Assembly: GCA_963969495.1 (NCBI GenBank)
Contig: OZ018331.1
Coordinates: 147,852,387-147,916,386, forward strand
Source: Ceratothoa steindachneri
Lineage: Eukaryota; Arthropoda; Malacostraca; Isopoda; Cymothoidae
Direction of reading: 5' to 3'
DNA: 64,000 nt
Shown: positions 41,119 to 51,200 of the stretch, one piece after another
Numbering within the stretch: position 1 is the first letter of the stretch
How the letters are laid out: each line of letters begins with the position of its first letter
The notes under the pieces: generated by a model
The model's database searches: none
What the model saw: the letters and a program-made list of their open reading frames with translations, nothing else
What the model was told of the DNA's origin: nothing
Translations under genes and position numbers: made by a program

Positions 41119-42663
41119 TGTGATAGAACGAGTTCAGAGCTGCATTCATTTCAACTTCTATCACATTTTACTTAAAACCATGAGGCTACCCACGTGCATC
41201 TTCGATTCAAGGCTTGGAGTCTTATCAACAGCTACCGGACGCCAATGTTTAAACAAGGAGGTTATCGTCCCCCCCGTTCGGCCCCCATACGCCGACCTCG
41301 CCAGATCGAGTTAGGCTTATGGACAGATAAGGCATTTTTCTCCGGCCCAGCTGTGCGTTCCCTCGAAGCTTCCACCCCATTCTCCCCCACGCCAAGGAGA
41401 TGTCCTGGCTATTTATATGGAAACTTTACCACTAAGATCAGATTGGAGATCCAGATTTTCGTCGCGAAACATCACCACGACCCTCTCTCCCTTTGTGCGC
41501 CAAGGGACCTCGACCTCGAGATTCACCATCACTTGTCCAGAAGGAGGACAATATTCCTTGAGTGCCAAAGGTTCGAGCCTTTAGTGACGCCAAGTCCCCA
41601 AGTCATCCCCCCCTGTTGTTCAAGGAGAACAGCATTAGAACCGCCATTGTTCGTTTTAAGCCCTTCGCCAAGAAACGGTTCTCATCCCCCCCCCTGTTGT
41701 TCAAGGAGAACAGCATTAGAACAGCCATTGTTCGTTTTGAGCCCTTCGCCAAGAAACGGTTCTCATCCCCCCCCTGTTGTTCAAGGAGAACAGCATTAGA
41801 ACAGCCATTGTTCGTTTTGAGCCCTTCGCCAAGAAACGGTTCTCATCCCCCCCCTGTTGTTCAAGGAGAACAGCATTAGAACAGCCATTGTTCGTTTTGA
41901 GCCCTTCGCCAAGAAACGGTTCTCATCCCCCCCTGTTGTTCAAGGAGAACAACATTAGAACAGCCATTGTTCGTTTTGAGCCCTTCGCCAAGAAACGGTT
42001 CTCACCCCCCCTGTTGTTCAAAGGAGAACAACATTAGAACAGCCATTGTTCTTGAGCCCGTAGACAAGAGACGGTTCTCATTCCCCCCTTTGTTCAGAAG
42101 AGAACAAAGTAGAACAGCCATTGTTCTTCAAGCCGTTCGTCGAGTAACGGTTCTCCTTTCCAAGACGCCTCGTCAGGATCCTTTTATCCCCCCTCCTTCG
42201 GCTGGAACTCGCCAGCGGACCGAATATTCCTTCAAGTACCTTCCACTGCACCCTAATGAAGTTACGTAAGCCAAGCGTCACCTTTTGAGTATTGACCCCT
42301 TATTTGTCAATTCTATCCTGTGCTTTAAATTGTTTATCGAACCATCCCATCTCTTTAACTCTATATTTGTTTTACCTTTTTTAATCCCTTAAATCCTTGG
42401 ATTAGCCCGAGTCTCCACGACCCTTTCCATTCTGTTATGTCAATATTTTCCGTTTTTGTGTATTGTTTAAAGTTATTATTAATAAAACTCTATTTTATTA
42501 ATGATAGCAATATTATTATCCTTGAGCTCAGTTCCACTTCTTAAGCATTTTGAAGATACATAATATCGGCCGCCAGACAGTAAAACGCACTCTAGAGATA
42601 ATTAAGGAAGTTCCCTCAACGAATAGTGTTATATATAGTATCGTCGGGAGTCATTCTACGACA
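41119..42663 (+). repeat. 5' LTR of copy B
   Basis: Begins TGTGATAGAACGAGTTCAGA and ends TCATTCTACGACA. It carries a TATA-like ATTTATATGG at 41411-41420, a repeat array of ~80-bp units (41608-42160) and an AATAAA at 42481. Long ORFs across it are chance products of the C-rich repeats. It differs from the 3' LTR at a few visible sites, for example GATTCAAGG/GATTCGAGG and TTGACCCC/TTGATCCC. Confidence 0.95.
41608..42160 (+). repeat. ~80-bp tandem repeat inside the 5' LTR
   Basis: About six good copies and one or two degenerate copies. Each has the form CCTGTTGTTCAAGGAGAACA, GCATTAGAACAGCCATTGTT, CGTTTTGAGCCCTTCGCC and AAGAAACGGTTCTCATCC. Within a unit, TGTTC and GAACA half-sites face each other at least twice, and GGTTCTC adds another. 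The same array is present in the 3' LTR with the same copy number. Confidence 0.92.
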
Positions 42664-42686
42664 TATATATATATACTATTTAAATT

Positions 42687-42695
42687 TGGTATCAG
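42687..42695 (+). promoter_or_regulatory. Candidate primer-binding site (initiator-Met tRNA type)
   Basis: TGGTATCAG, the standard start of the site complementary to the 3' end of initiator methionine tRNA, lies 23 bases after the 5' LTR end. The match continues for only nine bases and the distance is larger than usual, because a (TA)n stretch intervenes. Confidence 0.45.
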
Positions 42696-43029
42696 GTGTG
42701 TAAGGTTTAACGCTATATCTTTGCAAACACTGGTCTCAGTCGAGTAAAGCATAGTGTTATTCGTTATAATAATAAAATATAGTAGTTCCCTTTTGTTTAA
42801 CGATTGCTATCCCCCTTTTTTTTTAAACTTAAGAAGCTGGAGTAGCTCAAGGAACGGTTATAATAATTTGTTTGTGTTTTTTTTTTGTGATTTTAGTCAG
42901 TGGTTATTTAGATTGAGAAACCAAGTACGAATAGGTCAGTGCCCATATTTAGGTAGGCTAATTCTATAGAGGCATAATTCTTGTTGCGAGGAATTTTAGT
43001 TGGTTGACTAGTGCGCCCCAAGTGCAAAG

Positions 43030-43578
43030 ATGACTCAGTTTGAAATCTTTAAAGCGCAAGGAGAGTCCTGCGGACTTTCCGGAAAAGAACTAATTAAGTA
43101 CATTCAAGAGGAGCAAAGAAGAGAAATACAACGAGAAGAAAGAAAAAGAGAGGAACGGATAAGACAAGCTGACCATCAGATTGAGTTAGCTCGGATTGAA
43201 GCAGAATTTCAAAGAAAAATGGAAGTAATAGAAAGGGAAAGAGTAATCCAACGAGAAGAAAGAAGGAAGGATTCGCGCCCCTTCCCAGGAAAGCTGACAA
43301 AGTTTCCGAGCCCCGTAAAACCCCCAAACTTCTTTCCCCAAAACCAACAACGGGACTCCAAACCTCCCGTTAAGACTTCTCCTCCATCTCTCTTCCCGAA
43401 GCGACCAACCATATGCTTCACCTGTGGTGTAGAAAACCACATGAGCTGGAATTGCCCCCAAAATTCTAGGCTTAAAAGCGGACCAGCCCACCAAGTTCAC
43501 CAGATTAATGCAACCCCGGTCCCCCGGTGGTGCAGACCCAAGCAGAAACTTCTCCCCATCCGTCAGGCCACCAGGTAA
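43030..43578 (+). CDS. gag: gag of copy B, capsid domain deleted, zinc knuckle intact
   Basis: A 182-residue frame with ATG at 43030. The N-terminus (FKAQGESCGLSGKELIKYIQ) is followed by a long charged coiled-coil (EEQRREIQREERKREERIRQ and onward to ~residue 82), then a Pro-rich linker and one CCHC knuckle, CFTCGVENHMSWNC (~128-141). The SCAN-like capsid domain present in copy A is absent, so the protein should not assemble particles. The knuckle could still bind RNA. The pol frame overlaps its end in the +1 frame. Confidence 0.8.
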   Translation: MTQFEIFKAQGESCGLSGKELIKYIQEEQRREIQREERKREERIRQADHQIELARIEAEFQRKMEVIERERVIQREERRKDSRPFPGKLTKFPSPVKPPNFFPQNQQRDSKPPVKTSPPSLFPKRPTICFTCGVENHMSWNCPQNSRLKSGPAHQVHQINATPVPRWCRPKQKLLPIRQATR

Positions 43579-45118
43579 ATTTTTTTTTGATAAAAGTTCA
43601 GCGGGAACTTTGAAATATGAGGAGGGCAGCGTGGACAACTGCCGAGTATCGACTCTCGTCAGGGACACAGGATGTACGTGCTTCATCGTGTCCGACGAAC
43701 TCCTCCCAGTGGCCTCTAACCACGAAAAATTTGCGGTGGTACGTGACTACCTTGGGCGGGCGAACAGATTCCCCGTCGTTAGATGTTACCTGCAGTGTCA
43801 ATATTATAATGGCTGGGCTGAAGTCATTGTAGCACCCATAAAATTCTGTTCCGTACTTATAGGACAGAGCCCCCAAGTAAGTTTCGACCCTGTGTTTCAG
43901 GCCGCCCTTCCTCAAGGCCGAGATAAGAAAGAAGCCCAGGAGCCCGTCCCCATCAGAACCCCGATACCGTCCGATTTCTCGGAGACCCCTAACCAGGACT
44001 TTAGGACGGAAAAAGAGGAATGTGATTCACTAAAACCCTTAGGTGATAAGGCCCCAGACAAGGACACGGAGACTGTCCCTGGACCCCAAGAAAAAAAGAA
44101 CCCCCAACGCGCCCATGGAGATACCTTCGTAGAACTGGACGAAGCATCGGCGCTTGAAGAGGATTGCCCCGCGGAGTCCCTTAATGTAATCCAGACAGTG
44201 TGCATCCAACCTGATGCCGATTACCCTCCTCATTCCCTACCAGGCGAGTCTTTGGAACCCTCTGACCTGAAAAGTGACGCGCAGCTGACACCACGTCAGA
44301 AGAGTCAGATACAAGAACTAATTAAATGGAATCACCATTTACCCGCCCTATTAGCTCTTTTCGAGCAACTGCGTGAAAATGGCCTCACCATTGGCCCCAG
44401 CAAATGCCAGTTTGCCCACGAAACCATCAAATATTTGGGTTTCAAAATAGGACAAAGCAAGTCAGGTCCCCACGAGAACAAGATTAAGGCAATCGCCGAC
44501 ATGCCCCTCCCGATTACAAAGAAGCCATTAAGATTGATCCTAGGATCAGCTTCTCCCTATCAGCGATTTGTTCCGAATTTCGCTGCAATTTTGGCCCCCC
44601 TATGCCCCCCTCAGGAAAAGAATTTCTCCGATCGTTTACGTTGGAATGATGTCGCTGTTTCCCATTTTAATCACCTCAAAAGTAAGTTCATTTCTGCCCC
44701 CAATTTTAAGTTGCCCAACCCGGAAAAATCCGTTGGGGTTAAGACCGACGTGATCAACGAGGGCATTGGAGGTGTACTCCTTCAATACGTGGATGACAGA
44801 ACGAGTCATCCAGTTGCATATGCTAGTCGTCAATTATTACCACGCGGAAAGAGATATGCCACTAGAGAAAAGATAGCTCTATCAATTATCTGGGTCATAG
44901 ACAAATTCAAGCTTTACTTGATATGTAAAGAATTTCGAATAGGAACCGACCACCGTCCGTTAGCCTATATTAGGAATTTGAGACACTCAAACGGCCGCAT
45001 CATGCGCTGGAGTTTACTCTTGCAAGAGTATCAATTTAAAATAAATTATATCAAAGGTTCCGATAACCAGGTCGCTGACGCACTCAGTAGGAATGCGTTA
45101 CCGAATAGCGTAGAATAA
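43508..45118 (+). CDS. pol: pol of copy B: protease, spacer, RT thumb and RNase H (integrase and RT palm deleted)
   Basis: A 536-codon open frame overlapping gag. Protease: VSTLVRDTGCTCFIV with the catalytic DTG at 43664-43672, then FAVVRDYLGRANRFPVV and IKFCSVLIGQSPQ. A long acidic spacer follows. The start of RT (LTPRQKSQIQELI, ~residue 268) is joined directly to post-palm sequence (LPALLALFEQLRENGLTIGP, then IKYLGFKIGQS), so the Y-x-DD box is missing. RNase H: VKTDVINEGIGGVLLQ, YATREKIALSIIW, IGTDHRPLAYI and NQVADALSR. The usual catalytic Glu (EKE-type) appears as Ile. No integrase follows; the frame ends 17 codons after RNase H motif 4. Confidence 0.85.
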   Translation: MQPRSPGGADPSRNFSPSVRPPGKFFFDKSSAGTLKYEEGSVDNCRVSTLVRDTGCTCFIVSDELLPVASNHEKFAVVRDYLGRANRFPVVRCYLQCQYYNGWAEVIVAPIKFCSVLIGQSPQVSFDPVFQAALPQGRDKKEAQEPVPIRTPIPSDFSETPNQDFRTEKEECDSLKPLGDKAPDKDTETVPGPQEKKNPQRAHGDTFVELDEASALEEDCPAESLNVIQTVCIQPDADYPPHSLPGESLEPSDLKSDAQLTPRQKSQIQELIKWNHHLPALLALFEQLRENGLTIGPSKCQFAHETIKYLGFKIGQSKSGPHENKIKAIADMPLPITKKPLRLILGSASPYQRFVPNFAAILAPLCPPQEKNFSDRLRWNDVAVSHFNHLKSKFISAPNFKLPNPEKSVGVKTDVINEGIGGVLLQYVDDRTSHPVAYASRQLLPRGKRYATREKIALSIIWVIDKFKLYLICKEFRIGTDHRPLAYIRNLRHSNGRIMRWSLLLQEYQFKINYIKGSDNQVADALSRNALPNSVE

Positions 45119-45519
45119 TTGTATTCATAGGATTAGTATCTCCATGTAGGTATATACCATCTTGTACGACTTAATATAAGATTCTTTTGTAATATAGTTA
45201 ATTAATGTATATGTCTGAATTTTGTAACGCTCAATGTCTAATTTTTTTTTATGTATATATATTTGTTCTTATTAATTTACGTATAAATTATTTTGTCCCG
45301 TATGTACTAAGTTTATAACATTTCATTGTTCCATGCCCTTTTTTTTTTATTTGTATTAAAGGTTATTTTCCCCTGTAATCTAAAGATCAAAATAATCATG
45401 TATTGAGGTAATAATAGTTAGGTGCAGGAAGATACGGTTGGTACAAGAAAACGAGTTCCCTACAACGGAGCTCTATCGTTGTCCCTTCTCTCTTTTTTTT
45501 CGAAGTGACAACTTCCCCT
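45119..45519 (+). other. 3' non-coding region of copy B
   Basis: AT-rich, no ORF. It lies between the pol stop and the polypurine tract. Confidence 0.6.
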
Positions 45520-45531
45520 GGAATGGAGGGG
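45520..45531 (+). promoter_or_regulatory. Polypurine tract before the 3' LTR
   Basis: GGAATGGAGGGG ends exactly at the 3' LTR start, where plus-strand cDNA synthesis is normally primed. Confidence 0.8.
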
Positions 45532-47073
45532 TGTGATAGAACGAGTTCAGAGCTGCATTCATTTCAACTTCTATCACATTTTACTTAAAACCATGAGGCT
45601 ACCCACGTGCATCTTCGATTCGAGGCTTGGAGTCTTATCAACAGCTACCGGACGCCAATGTTTAAACAAGGAGGTTATCGTCCCCCCCGTTCGCCCCCAT
45701 ACGCCGACCTCGCCAGATCGAGTTAGGCTTATGGACAGATAAGGCATTTTTCTCCGGCCCAGCTGTGCGTTCCCTCGAAGCTTCCACCCCATTCTCCCCC
45801 ACGCCAAGGAGATGTCCTGGCTATTTATATGGAAACTTTACCACTAAGATCAGATTGGAGATCCAGATTTTCGTCGCGAAACATCACCACGACCCTCTCT
45901 CCCTTTGTGCGCCAAGGGACCTCGACCTCGAGATTCACCATCACTTGTCCAGAAGGAGGACAATATTCCTTGAGTGCCAAAGGTTCGAGCCTTTAGTGAC
46001 GCCAAGTCCCCAAGTCATCCCCCCCTGTTGTTCAAGGAGAACAGCATTAGAACCGCCATTGTTCGTTTTGAGCCCTTCGCCAAGAAACGGTTCTCATCCC
46101 CCCCCTGTTGTTCAAGGAGAACAGCATTAGAACAGCCATTGTTCGTTTTGAGCCCTTCGCCAAGAAACGGTTCTCATCCCCCCCCTGTTGTTCAAGGAGA
46201 ACAGCATTAGAACAGCCATTGTTCGTTTTGAGCCCTTCGCCAAGAAACGGTTCTCATCCCCCCCCTGTTGTTCAAGGAGAACAGCATTAGAACAGCCATT
46301 GTTCGTTTTGAGCCCTTCGCCAAGAAACGGTTCTCATCCCCCCCTGTTGTTCAAGGAGAACAACATTAGAACAGCCATTGTTCGTTTTGAGCCCTTCGCC
46401 AAGAAACGGTTCTCACCCCCCCTGTTGTTCAAAGGAGAACAACATTAGAACAGCCATTGTTCTTGAGCCCGTAGACAAGAGACGGTTCTCATTCCCCCCT
46501 TTGTTCAGAAGAGAACAAAGTAGAACAGCCATTGTTCTTCAAGCCGTTCGTCGAGTAACGGTTCTCCTTTCCAAGACGCCTCGTCAGGATCCTTTTATCC
46601 CCCCCCTTCGGCTGGAACTCGCCAGCGGACCGAATATTCCTTCAAGTACCTTCCACTGCACCCTAATGAAGTTACGTAAGCCAAGCGTCACCTTTTGAGT
46701 ATTGATCCCTTATTTGTCAATTCTATCCTGTGCTTTAAATTGTTTATCGAACCATCCCATCTCTTTAACTCTATATTTGTTTTACCTTTTTTAATCCCTC
46801 AAATCCTTGGATTAGCCCGAGTCTCCACGACCCTTTCCATTCTGTTATGTCAATATTTTCCGTTTTTGTGTATTGTTTAAAGTTATTATTAATAAAACTC
46901 TATTTTATTAATGATAGCAATATTATTATCCTTGAGCTCAGTTCCACTTCTTAAGCATTTTGAAGATACATAATATCGGCCGCCAGACAGTAAAACGCAC
47001 TCTAGAGATAATTAAGGAAGTTCCCTCAACGAATAGTGTTATATATAGTATCGTCGGGAGTCATTCTACGACA
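45532..47073 (+). repeat. 3' LTR of copy B
   Basis: Nearly identical to the 5' LTR, including the ~80-bp array (about 46020-46575), ATTTATATGG near 45822 and AATAAA at 46891. It ends TTCTACGACA and is followed by the ATACC duplication. Confidence 0.95.
46020..46575 (+). repeat. ~80-bp tandem repeat inside the 3' LTR
   Basis: The same array of TGTTC/GAACA-bearing units as in the 5' LTR, with the same number of copies and the same degenerate last units. Conserved copy number agrees with both LTRs being made from one template in a single reverse-transcription cycle. Confidence 0.92.
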
Positions 47074-47078
47074 ATACC
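47074..47078. repeat. 5-bp target-site duplication, right (ATACC)
   Basis: Matches 41114-41118 exactly. Confidence 0.9.
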
Positions 47079-47209
47079 TTTTATTATCTAATCAAATCAC
47101 TAAAATATAGGTTCTTTCAATAAGGTCACTCAATTTTTAAATGTAAATAAAACAAGTGGTGTTTGATATATGCACTCAATTTATTTTAAATTTGAAAGTA
47201 CATTTAATG

Positions 47210-48276
47210 GCATTTAGTGTGGAATATGACGTCGTTTAAATGTCCGCCGCGGCTTCGCTTGGTGAAATGTATTCGGGAGGCCCAATTTTCGATGACTTTG
47301 TCGCATGAATCTGGATGAATTTGCTCGATGGTGTTCGTTATGTTGAATTTGAGGACATCAACTGTTTGTGGATTATTCGCATAGACCTGCAAATTAAGAT
47401 AGCCCCAAAGAAAGTAGTCTAATGGCGTTAAATCGCATGATCTCGGTGGCCAGATGAAGTCGCCGCCGCGCGAGATGACCCTGCCCTGAAATCGCTGGTG
47501 CAAAATGTCTATCGTGGCGTGCGCAGTGTGGCACGTAGCGCCATTCTGTTCGAACCACATGTCGTCAGTATCCATATCAGGCATATAATCCAGTTGAGGC
47601 CACAAGAAGTTGCTTATCATCGATCTGTAGGTCTCGCCGTTGACGGTTATGTCAATCCCATCTTCGTTCTCAAAAAAATACGGACCGATGATTCCGTTAG
47701 ACGAAAATCTGTTGGGATGCAATTGGTGCTGGTGTATCCCATGGGGATTGTTTTCATCCCAAATTCGACAATTTGGCTTGTTCACAAATCCATTCATCCA
47801 AAAATGGGCCTCGGCGCTGAAGATGATTTTTTGGGGGAAATTTAGGGCAACTTCCAACTGCTCTAGAGCCCAATCAGCGAACACACGGCGTTGTCTATAA
47901 TATTCTGGGTAAGTTGGATTTTGTACGCGTGCAGACCCAAGTCCCTACGCATAATTCGCCAAAATTAAGTCGCAGAAATGCCAAGTTCTTGTGAACGACG
48001 AGAAATTGACTGCCTCGGATTTTCCCGTACACTCTCATTTATGGCAGCGATGTTTTCAGTAGACTTTGCGTTTCGGCGAAGTACCGGTGTTAGCTGATTG
48101 TTGATCGACCCTTTTGCCTCGAATTTGTCCACCAAGCGACGAACAGTGGACTCGGCAGGGCGATTGTGGCGAGGATAGAAATCACGTAATGCGCGGAACG
48201 TTTGTCGGGTGGAGCACTAATTTTGATAATAACATTTGATGATTTTCACACGCTGTTCAACGTTATAACCTTCCAT
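47210..48276 (-). pseudogene. Mariner transposase relic, DD41D type, active site mutated
   Basis: ATG at 48276 begins MEGYNVEQRVKIIKCYYQN, then FRALRDFYPRHNRPAESTVR (helix-turn-helix), followed by stops and a long open part (47884-47204). Catalytic blocks: FSAEAHFWMNG (first Asp replaced by Ala; normally SDEAHF), MWFEQNGATCHT (second Asp replaced by Asn) and PPRSCDLTPLDYFLWG (third Asp present). Forty-one or so residues separate the second and third positions, as in the element at 13093. The end NWASRIHFTKRSRGGHLNDV is typical. It lies directly beside the 3' LTR of copy B. Confidence 0.85.
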
Positions 48277-49869
48277 AGTGACTTGCCAAATACTAATGAA
48301 CAGTTCACAGTGAGTTTGCCAGATGTCGCCTTAACAACATGGCCAAAGCTCGACAAAGCTCGAGCGTCTTTGTTGAAAGGCCTTTATAATCATAAAAGTT
48401 TTCGAACAGTTTTTCTTTTCATAAGTGGATGGAAAAGACTGGGAGGAGACCACGAGTGAAATTACATCAGAAGAGTAGACGGAGTATTTACGGAGAACCA
48501 GACGGCTTCTGTCAGGATTAGACCCAACGGCTCTGAGTCAGGAAAAGGAGGATAGAATTCATTGTACATTTAACGAGAACGTAAAACATGGTGAGTCTTA
48601 TAAGGCAGGAGTTTCAGGTGGGAGGACGTTCGCGGGACATAACGTATTCGAGGTTAGCCTGAAATCAGTGATGGGTTCAGTGGGACAAAATGAGACCCAT
48701 GTAGCTTCAGAATGCTGCTTTAATGCGATGAAGTGTGAAGACCATATTGCATTAAGGATCTTTACGTGTGAAAGGAGACCAGTCAATGAAATGAAGACTG
48801 GGAGTGTTGGGCTGGTGGATGGTAGAAGAGCTTGGTAAAGCGCTTTATTGGCAGAGACCTCTGCATAGGAATTCATTCAGCAGGAAGTGGCAAGATTATT
48901 GGACGATACCAGAAGCTCATGAATGAGCTATCGGATCTCACGTATCAAAGAGTCGGGGTGAGAGCAATGGGTTAGTGTAGGAATCGCGCTCCGAGAATCT
49001 GTAAACAACAAGAATTCGTTGGAAGGAATTATCCAGAAGATCCTAAAGGTCCCCTGGCTGCTGAATAGCTAGGCCGAGTACAAATAACGCGTGACTAAAG
49101 ACGAAAGGAGGACACGCGTCGATTTAACGTCTCTATCACGACGGCACATAACGAGCCGTGGGATAACAAGAACAATTGGGGAAGATGTTAGTGCCTTGAA
49201 AACGAGCGGACTTAGGGCTAAGAAGCTGATTGAAAACAAGCCGGATACAGTGATTTTCCAACTAGCAAGATGTAGTTGACGATTATTGCTGGCGTAATCA
49301 TATACGGAGAAACGGGGGTGAAAAAGATCTGATAGTTGGGAGCATAGAAAAAGATATGGCAGATGGGTGGTGCTACTGTTGTTAGAATGTGCCAGCAGCC
49401 TTCACTGGATGAAACAATGGACACCAGCGGAAGCGCGAAGAATGTAGGAATACGGCAGAAGTAAATGAAGATATCCTTGGTCAGGTAACATCCCTATCTG
49501 ATAGGGAATGAGCGATACATTACGCGCAAATATTAGCCACTGGAGAAGAAGGCCCCCATCCCTCCTCATAAATCAAGTGAAAACCGCCGTTCAAACTGGA
49601 TTAACGCAAAGGAAGGTGAAAATGATGCAGAAATGTATACCGTGCAACCAAAGTCCAGTTTTCACTGTAGAGGTAACGTATGGAGGTCACTCATTCTTGT
49701 AGTGTGTAAGTGATACTTAAAGAGGTTGAAAGTGGAGCGGCTGGCAGCATTGAGGTGCGAGAAGTACGGCCTTCATTAAAGTTTCCTATTGAAAATTAGG
49801 CCTAGAAACTTCGCTGTACTGAATCACATGATGTAAATAAGGAAGCAACGTCGAAGTGCCGGCAGAGGC

Positions 49870-50430
49870 GCTGGTGGAGGAATACGAGGATGACTTGTGG
49901 AGAAAGAATGTGACTCTGAGAAGTATCCTACTTAAATCTCACAGTGATGACATGTCGGACCTATCTGGGAACCTCCTCAAGGAGAGATCTATCGTAGTAG
50001 ATTAGTAGGTCATCAGCGTAGAGCGTGCTGCTAATTGCACGGGGAAGGAGAAAGTAACCGTGTTCATCAGAAAATAGAAGAGGAGACGAAACGCTTACGG
50101 ACCAAGCCCCGGGAAATGACTTTTTCCTGCTAAAATGGGCAGGAATATTATAAACTTATACGCACCTGGAAAGAATCGTTGTGCAAGAACTGATAAATAA
50201 ATTCGAACAGAAATTCAAAGATTCCAAAGGATTTAAAATCAAAATATAATATAAAAGTGACGGGTAGTGTCGTAGGCTTTGTGGGTGTCGAAAAATAGAG
50301 GCTGCGTGTCACTACTGCTCGAGATTGCCTCCTGAATGTCATGGCAAAAGCGGAGAAGGCCCTCGAGAACACCATGAAATTGGTAGATGGTAGCCTGAAC
50401 TTCAGGGAAAAGGAAAATTGATTGGACATG
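49870..50430 (-). pseudogene. RT core of the I-like LINE relic
   Basis: Minus-strand frames give QFSFRPRFSTIYQF-like text, GVLEGLLRFCHDIQEAISSS, LFFDTHKAYDTTRHF (motif A), then SPLLFSDEHGYFLLPRAISS and TLYADDLLIYYDRSLLEEVP (motif C, YADD intact). This string of RT motifs is the clearest evidence for the LINE here. Motif B is hidden by a shift. Confidence 0.7.
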
Positions 50431-50464
50431 GAAAGAGATGCGAAGTTACCATCTTGTGGGACTA

Positions 50465-51200
50465 AGCGTCCCAGTTAAAACCAATGTTTTTCTAATTACT
50501 TTATTTGTACAGGGTAAAAGATATGTATATATAGTTTTAATAATAATTTACAGAGTTAAATAAATTAACGATTAATGATTCGATTACGATCCTTGCGCCA
50601 TTAATAAACGCTGAGATTTTGTAGTTATGATTATTCACTTCACTATTAAGACTAACTGAGATTTAATTATGATTATTTTGTGTGCTATTAAGAATCATTT
50701 CGATTTAACTGATATTTTACTGAGCTATTAACAATCACAGATTTAACTGGGATTATTCACTGAACTACTGTTTACCGTATTATTATTATTATTATTACAT
50801 AACGGCCTAATTTAGTTAGTTTTTACTGTGAGACATATATTGGAGGTTTTCGAGGAGAGAGGTGAGGCGAGTGGTCGCACTCATTGAACGAAGCAAGATG
50901 CAGTTGGAGAACGCGCGAAACCTGGCGAAGAAGATATGCAACGTTCGATCTTTGGAGGCGACGAGGAGTTCTAAGGTGGGAGGAAGCGTTAGCCTACTCT
51001 TGGTTGAACTAGACTCTACAAAAGTAGTAAAGGAGAAACGAGGAATTTGGGTAGATATATTATCCTCGGTTTTGCTAAACTCCCCTTTGGCTTGGGAGTG
51101 TAACAGAAGGAAAGCAGTGTTTTTGCCCTCAACCCCAGGTGGTGAGAACGTGGAGGTAAGAAGAGGTGGTCTTCCAAGTTTGGTTGGTTAAACTCGACTT
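50465..51200. other. AT-rich segment interrupting the I-like LINE relic
   Basis: It includes an ATT microsatellite near 50784-50798, repeated variants of GATTTAACTG-ATTATT-ACTGA-CTATTAA (50630-50770), and a 109-codon plus-strand frame (50862-51191) with no recognised motif. RT fingers expected here are absent. It may be an insertion or a diverged part of the LINE. Confidence 0.35.

Larger units (their letters stand above)
41119..47073 (+). mobile_element. Complete LTR retrotransposon insertion, copy B (Gypsy, same family as copy A)
   Basis: A 5955-bp element with two LTRs (1545 and 1542 bp), TG...CA ends, a 5-bp target duplication, a primer-binding-site candidate, gag, pol and a polypurine tract. 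By eye the two LTRs differ at only a handful of positions, so the insertion is recent. Internally it lacks the gag capsid domain, the integrase and the RT palm, so it is non-autonomous. The remaining proteins match copy A at 1174-8431. Confidence 0.95.

Noticed and set aside
41194..42269. Chain of overlapping ORFs of up to 201 codons inside the LTRs (also 45765-46698)
   Set aside because: They are produced by the ~80-bp C-rich tandem repeat, occur in several frames at once and repeat the same peptide. They lie in LTRs, not in genes.
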